Part shown: one piece after another, positions 60,093-64,000 of the stretch
Numbering within the stretch: position 1 is the stretch's first letter
Layout of the letters: each line of letters opens with the position of its first letter
DNA from: Puerhibacterium puerhi
GTDB lineage: Bacteria > Actinomycetota > Actinomycetes > Actinomycetales > Cellulomonadaceae
Direction: 5' to 3'
NCBI RefSeq assembly: GCF_009846865.1
Contig: NZ_WUWN01000005.1
Span: 1 to 64,000 of the forward strand
Length of the DNA: 64,000 nucleotides
Notes under the pieces: generated by a model
Told to the model about the DNA's origin: nothing
Databases searched by the model: none
What the model saw: the letters and a program-made list of their open reading frames with translations, nothing else
Program-made: the position numbers and the translations under genes

Positions 60093-61427
60093 TCAGGCGG
60101 GGTTGGGGGTGGACAGGAACCGGTTCATCTCGCGCAGCATCTGCCGTACGGCGCTCGCGGCGTCGGCGCGGCCCTGCATGGCAGGGGTCATGGCGTCGCT
60201 CATGCGCGCCTGGAAGTCGCCGCCCGCGCCCGCGAACCACACCGGCGGGTCGAGCACCACGATCTCGCCGGCGGCCGCGTAGTCCTTCTGCGGGCTCAGC
60301 TTCTGGTAGTCGGGCTCCGACAGGACCGGCTGGTAGGCCGGGATGTGCCCCGCGCCCGCCCACGTGAGGCTGCCCTCGCGCACGATGTGCGCCAGCACGC
60401 GGTACGTGGCGTCCCGACGTGCCCGGTCGGGGTGCGCCTGACGGGGCAGCACGAAGGCGTGGGAGTCGGCGTAGTTGGCCGGGGTGCCCAGGATCGTCGG
60501 GAACGGCATGCCACCGACGTCGGGGATCGCCTCCTGGAAGGCGGGCAGCTCCCACTCGCCGGAGATGATCATGCCGCTGCGGCCGGTGACGAAGCTGGCG
60601 ATGGCCCCGGGGTAGTCCTGGCTGCGCGGTGCGACCGTGCCGTCGAGGATCGCCTGGATCACCTCGACGACCTCGGTGGCCTTCTGCTCGTCGATCTGGG
60701 CGCTGCGCCCGGGCACGAGCTCGTAGCCGGCGCCGGTCTGGGCGTACAGGCCCCAGAACAGCCGCCAGGCCTGGGCTGTGTCGAGCACGTAGCCGTACGC
60801 CAGGCCCGTCTCACCGGTGACCTCGGCCATGGCCTTGCCCGCCGCGAGCAGCTCGTCGACGGAGCCGGGGGAGCGCATCAGCCCGTCCGGACCCGCCAGC
60901 CCCGCGTCCGCGACCACCTGCGGGTTGTAGAAGGTGATGAAGGGATGGGTGTCCAGCGGCAGCGCGTACAGCTCGCCCTGGTAGGACGCCCGCTCCCACA
61001 CGGCGGGGGCGAAGCTCTCCTGGGTGATGCCCAGGTCGGCGAGCACGTCCATGTCGAACGGCTCGAGCAGGCCGCCGGGGGCGTAGCCGGCCAGGCGCGA
61101 CAGGTGCGTGACGGCGGCCTCCGGCGGGCGCCCGCCCGACGACGCCATGGCCAGCTTGGTGTAGTACGCCGAGCCCCACGCGAGGGTGACCGACTCGATC
61201 GCCACGTCGGGGTTCGCCTTCATGGCCTCGGCCTGCATCTTCTGCATGCGCTCGCCGTCGGCACCGGAGAACAGGTCCCAGATGCGGACCTGCGTGCGGC
61301 CCCCGGCGGCCGCGTCGGTGGCGCAGCCGGCCGTCGCGCCGAGGGCGACGGCCCCGGCGCCGACGAGGGCGCTGCGCAGGAGGGTCCGGCGGCTCATCTG
61401 CGGCCCGGGCCCGGTGAGCAAGGTCAT
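60093..61427 (-). CDS. Sugar ABC transporter substrate-binding lipoprotein
   Basis: A 444-residue family 1 binding protein. SRRTLLRSALV gives a twin-arginine-type signal (R13-R14) and the lipobox is T-A-G-C35. VRIWDLFSGADGERMQKMQAE and YALPLDTHPFITFYNPQVVADAG are typical of family 1. It is exported and anchored by lipid. Its promoter region holds two AACGTT-centred operators shared with the divergent LacI gene. ATG 61427 has CGGAGGTCGACG upstream. Confidence 0.92.
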   Translation of the reverse strand: MTLLTGPGPQMSRRTLLRSALVGAGAVALGATAGCATDAAAGGRTQVRIWDLFSGADGERMQKMQAEAMKANPDVAIESVTLAWGSAYYTKLAMASSGGRPPEAAVTHLSRLAGYAPGGLLEPFDMDVLADLGITQESFAPAVWERASYQGELYALPLDTHPFITFYNPQVVADAGLAGPDGLMRSPGSVDELLAAGKAMAEVTGETGLAYGYVLDTAQAWRLFWGLYAQTGAGYELVPGRSAQIDEQKATEVVEVIQAILDGTVAPRSQDYPGAIASFVTGRSGMIISGEWELPAFQEAIPDVGGMPFPTILGTPANYADSHAFVLPRQAHPDRARRDATYRVLAHIVREGSLTWAGAGHIPAYQPVLSEPDYQKLSPQKDYAAAGEIVVLDPPVWFAGAGGDFQARMSDAMTPAMQGRADAASAVRQMLREMNRFLSTPNPA

Positions 61428-61449
61428 CGTCGACCTCCGTAGGGAGTGG

Positions 61450-61474
61450 TGCAACGTTGCGTTCTAACGTTGAA
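61450..61474. promoter_or_regulatory. Double LacI-type operator (AACGTT centres)
   Basis: TGCAACGTTGCG (61450-61461) and TTCTAACGTTGAA (61462-61474) are adjacent palindromes 13 bp apart centre to centre. They lie between the binding-protein gene and the LacI gene. A third site with the same core is at 62819-62835. Confidence 0.82.
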
Positions 61475-61587
61475 CCAAGATGGACTATCGGCCGGCCCGC
61501 GTCAAGCGGAACGACCGACGGCGGGTGGCCGGGCCCTGCGTGCGCCCTGCGTGCGCGGAACCCGGCCGGGGAGGAAGAGGTGGAGCG

Positions 61588-62769
61588 GTGAGCGGTACGG
61601 AGTCGCCCGGGGCTTCGGGCGGTGCGGCGCCGACGACGCCGGACGCGTCGTCCACCCCATCGTCCGCCCCCGGGTCGCCGCCCGCCCGCCGGGCGCAGCC
61701 CGCGGCGCGGGCGGGGTCCGCGACCGGGGCGCAGCCCCGGCCGAAGGCGCCGGGCCTCAAGGACGTGGCGGCGGAGGCCGGGGTGTCGTGGAAGACGGTC
61801 TCGAACGTCGTCAACGGCACCGGCCGGGTCGGCGAGGCCACCCGCAGGCGTGTGGAAGAGGCGATCGAGCGGCTCGGCTACCGGCCGAGCCTCGCGGGGC
61901 GCCAGCTGCGCCGCGGCCGCACCCACATCCTGGCGCTGGCGGTGCCGGAGATCGACCACCCGTACTTCTCGTGGCTCGCGCACGCCACCATCCGCGCCGC
62001 CCGGGCACGCGGCTACCGCGTGCTCATCGACGAGACCGGCGGCGAGCGGGCCACCGAGATGACCGTGGCGCGCGGCTACGACGAGCGGCTCATCGACGGA
62101 ATCCTCTTCTCCCCGCTCGAGCTGAGCCTGTCGGAGGCGGACGCGCTGCGCGGCCGCACGCCGATGGTGCTGCTGGGGGAGCGCGCGGTGGGCGCCGGGC
62201 ACGCGCAGGTGCGCACCGAGCACGTGAGCATCGACAACGTGCGCGCCGCGCGGGAGGCGGTGCGCCACCTCGTGAGCACGGGCCGGCGGCGGATCGCCTT
62301 CGTCGGCGTCGAGCCGGACGCGCCGGAGCGCTCGGGCGTGCTGCGGCTGCGCGGCTACCGCGAGGAGCTGCGCGCGCAGGGCCTCGTGGCGGACCCGGCC
62401 TGGGAGCTGCCGGTCGCGGCGTACACCCGCTCCGAGGGCGCGCGGGTGGTGGAGTCGGTGCTGGCCCGCGTGGACGGCGTCGACGGGCTGCTGTGCGCCA
62501 ACGACCAGCTCGCGCTCGGGGCGATGCACGCCCTGCGGCGCAACGGCGTCCGGGTGCCGGGCGACGTCGGCGTCGTGGGCTGGGACAACATCGAGGACGG
62601 GCGCTACGCCAACCCCACCCTGACCACCGTGGCCCCGGACGTCGACGGCCTCGCCGCGCGGGCGGTGGCCAGCCTGGTCGACCAGGTCGAGGGCCGCGCC
62701 GGGGAGCCCGCCGACGTCGTCGTGCCCCACCGCCTGCTGGTGCGGGAGAGCACCGCCGTCGAGCGCTGA
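61588..62769 (+). CDS. LacI family transcriptional regulator
   Basis: A 393-residue repressor. A disordered Ala/Pro/Ser-rich N-terminus of about 54 residues precedes the HTH (57-80: LKDVAAEAGVSWKTVSNVVNG). The hinge is PSLAGRQLRRGRTHI and the effector domain covers about 110-390. The extended N-terminus is unusual for LacI. It is divergent from the third sugar ABC operon and upstream of a GH2 gene; both have AACGTT palindromes, so it is the likely common repressor. GTG 61588 has GGAAGAGG upstream; a later start near residue 52 is possible. Confidence 0.9.
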   Translation: MSGTESPGASGGAAPTTPDASSTPSSAPGSPPARRAQPAARAGSATGAQPRPKAPGLKDVAAEAGVSWKTVSNVVNGTGRVGEATRRRVEEAIERLGYRPSLAGRQLRRGRTHILALAVPEIDHPYFSWLAHATIRAARARGYRVLIDETGGERATEMTVARGYDERLIDGILFSPLELSLSEADALRGRTPMVLLGERAVGAGHAQVRTEHVSIDNVRAAREAVRHLVSTGRRRIAFVGVEPDAPERSGVLRLRGYREELRAQGLVADPAWELPVAAYTRSEGARVVESVLARVDGVDGLLCANDQLALGAMHALRRNGVRVPGDVGVVGWDNIEDGRYANPTLTTVAPDVDGLAARAVASLVDQVEGRAGEPADVVVPHRLLVRESTAVER

Positions 62770-62818
62770 CCGCCGTGGCGCCCGGGCGGCGCGCCCGCGC
62801 GTGCCGCGGTGCTCCCGT

Positions 62819-62835
62819 GATTCAACGTTGCAATC
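62819..62835. promoter_or_regulatory. LacI-type operator of the GH2 gene
   Basis: GATTCAACGTTGCAATC, imperfect palindrome around AACGTT, 104 bp before the GH2 start. It shares CAACGTTG with the operator at 61450-61461. Confidence 0.78.
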
Positions 62836-62938
62836 TGTCGCCGGGGGTGTTTCGATCGAGGAGCCACACGACCGCCGGACGACGCCGCGGCCGCCTCCGG
62901 GCGCCCTGGCGACGCGACGAAGCAACGGAGCCGCACCC

Positions 62939-64000
62939 ATGACTCGACTGGACCTGCTCGACCCGCCGAGCGCCCCGACGCCCACCTCCGTCCCCCGCCC
63001 CGAGTACCCCCGCCCGCAGATGGTGCGCGAGCGCTGGCTCAACCTCAACGGCACCTGGCAGTTCGAGCTCGACCAGGGCGACTCGGGCCTGGAGCGCGGG
63101 CTGGTGGAGCGGCCGCTGAGCGGCGAGATCACCGTGCCGTTCGCACCGGAGTCCGAGCTGTCGGGGATCGGCAACACCGACTTCCTCGAGGCCGTCTGGT
63201 ACCGCCGCGAGGTCACCGTGCCGGCCGACTGGGCGGCGGTCGGCGACGACGTGCACGTGCTGCTGCACCTGGGCGCGGTCGACCACGACGCGACCGTGTG
63301 GGTCGACGGCGTCGAGGTGACCCGCCACCGCGGCGGGTTCACGCCGTTCACCGCCGACCTGCACGGGCTGGCCGCCCCCGGCGACACCGTGACCGTCGTC
63401 GTGCGGGCGCGCGACCCGCGCGAGGCCCTGCAGGCCCGCGGCAAGCAGGCGACCTGGTACGCCAACACGCACTGCAACTACACCCGCACCACCGGCATCT
63501 GGCAGACCGTGTGGCTCGAGCCGGTGCCGGCCGTGCACCTGCGCCGCCCGCAGATCACCCCGCAGCTGGCCGCCGGCGCGCTCGACGTCGTCGTGCCGCT
63601 GTCCGCCAACCGGCCCGGCTGGACGGTGCGCGCCGTGGTGAGCGACGACGACGGCGAGGTCGCCGTCGCGCAGGCGCGCGCCGACCTGGACCTCGCGCCG
63701 TCGCTGCGCGTCGTGCTGCCCGCCGAGCGGCAGCGCACCTGGTCGCCCGCCGACCCGTTCCTCTACGACGTCGTGGTCGAGCTGCGCGACGCCGACGGCG
63801 CCGTCGTCGACGCCGTGCGGTCGTACGCCGGCCTGCGCTCGGTCGCGATCGACGGCACGTCGTTCCTGCTCAACGGCGAGCCGGTGTTCCAGCGCCTCGT
63901 GCTGGACCAGGGCTACTGGCCCGAGTCGCTGATGACGGCGCCCGACGACGCGGCGCTGGTGCGGGACATCGAGCTGGGCCTGGCCGCCGGGTTCAACGGT
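62939..64000 (+). CDS. GH2 family glycoside hydrolase, N-terminal part
   Basis: 354 codons, cut by the right edge. The GH2 sugar-binding (jelly-roll) domain covers about 25-200 (RPQMVRERWLNLNGTWQFELD, WYRREVTVPADW, VDHDATVWVDGVEVTRHRGGFTPF, NYTRTTGIWQTVWLEPV). An Ig-like domain follows, and the TIM barrel begins at about 325 (FLLNGEPVFQRLVLDQGYWPES). Catalytic glutamates lie beyond the window. The family includes beta-galactosidases, beta-glucuronidases and beta-mannosidases; LDQGYWPES is typical of a beta-galactosidase/beta-glucuronidase-like subgroup. No signal peptide, so it is cytoplasmic and probably acts on the sugar imported by the third ABC system. ATG has ACGGAG upstream. Confidence 0.88.
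   Translation, partial: MTRLDLLDPPSAPTPTSVPRPEYPRPQMVRERWLNLNGTWQFELDQGDSGLERGLVERPLSGEITVPFAPESELSGIGNTDFLEAVWYRREVTVPADWAAVGDDVHVLLHLGAVDHDATVWVDGVEVTRHRGGFTPFTADLHGLAAPGDTVTVVVRARDPREALQARGKQATWYANTHCNYTRTTGIWQTVWLEPVPAVHLRRPQITPQLAAGALDVVVPLSANRPGWTVRAVVSDDDGEVAVAQARADLDLAPSLRVVLPAERQRTWSPADPFLYDVVVELRDADGAVVDAVRSYAGLRSVAIDGTSFLLNGEPVFQRLVLDQGYWPESLMTAPDDAALVRDIELGLAAGFNG

Overview
The window is very GC-rich (roughly three quarters G+C by eye), with the codon use, GTG and TTG starts, FhaA/FhaB pair, F420-type LLM oxidoreductase, DUF222-HNH protein, ANTAR regulator and leaderless genes of an actinobacterium. The mix of LacI-controlled sugar ABC systems with GH42 and GH2 enzymes suggests the Cellulomonadaceae (Cellulomonas-like), but this is inference; no rRNA or other taxonomic marker is present. 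It is an ordinary chromosomal segment. I see no phage, insertion sequence, CRISPR array or replication origin.

Layout. 1-2.4 kb: start of fhaB, fhaA, tRNA-Leu(CAG), then a 1-kb stretch with lower GC, many hairpins, one small membrane ORF and a possible independent minus-strand transcript. 2.4-15.7 kb: housekeeping and accessory metabolism (NmrA-like reductase, DUF222-HNH protein, LMW phosphatase, GNAT, alpha/beta hydrolase, DUF2231, a three-gene operon of a GH13 enzyme with an LLM oxidoreductase, Nif3-like, DUF1992, aminotransferase-SDR pair). 15.7-22.4 kb: a complete sugar regulon (LacI, ABC binding protein, two permeases, GH42 beta-galactosidase) bracketed by two copies of one palindromic operator. 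22.4-28.7 kb: PAS-ANTAR regulator, SDR, nucleotidyltransferase, two tandem EEP-fold proteins, Zn alcohol dehydrogenase. 28.7-32.2 kb: a second sugar ABC system whose two permease genes are separated by two duplicated 8-codon reading frames. 32.3-38.4 kb: small membrane proteins, LysR, a dehydrogenase-ACT fusion, and a c-di-GMP synthase / membrane glycosyltransferase / small membrane protein operon. 38.6-43.7 kb: tandem glycine riboswitch and gcvP-gcvT-gcvH. 43.8-48.2 kb: stand-alone LuxR HTH, Nudix hydrolase and an ehuBCDA-type ABC importer. 48.2-53.9 kb: DUF2630, TetR/EamA divergent pair with two operators, DeoR/DUF4406 divergent pair, and an MFS transporter whose tail frame is shifted inside a tandem repeat. 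53.9-58 kb: Hsp20 under a CIRCE element, metF, NYN protein with two OST-HTH domains, DUF1801. 58.1-64 kb: a third sugar ABC system, a second LacI with its own AACGTT-centred operators, and a GH2 enzyme cut by the window end.

How it works together. The three carbohydrate importers each have a binding protein and two permeases but no ATPase, which fits a shared MsiK-type ATPase encoded elsewhere. Two of them are tied by operator repeats to a LacI regulator and a glycosidase, giving self-contained uptake-and-hydrolysis modules. A strong window-wide signal is a -10-like hexamer (TANNNT type) followed by 6 or 7 bases and then directly ATG or GTG. It appears at about sixteen genes, implies leaderless mRNAs, and was used here to choose several starts. 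A second signal is slippage-prone tandem DNA: 12-bp in-frame repeats in protein tails, 23- to 49-bp intergenic duplications, and one repeat that has apparently shifted the MFS reading frame.
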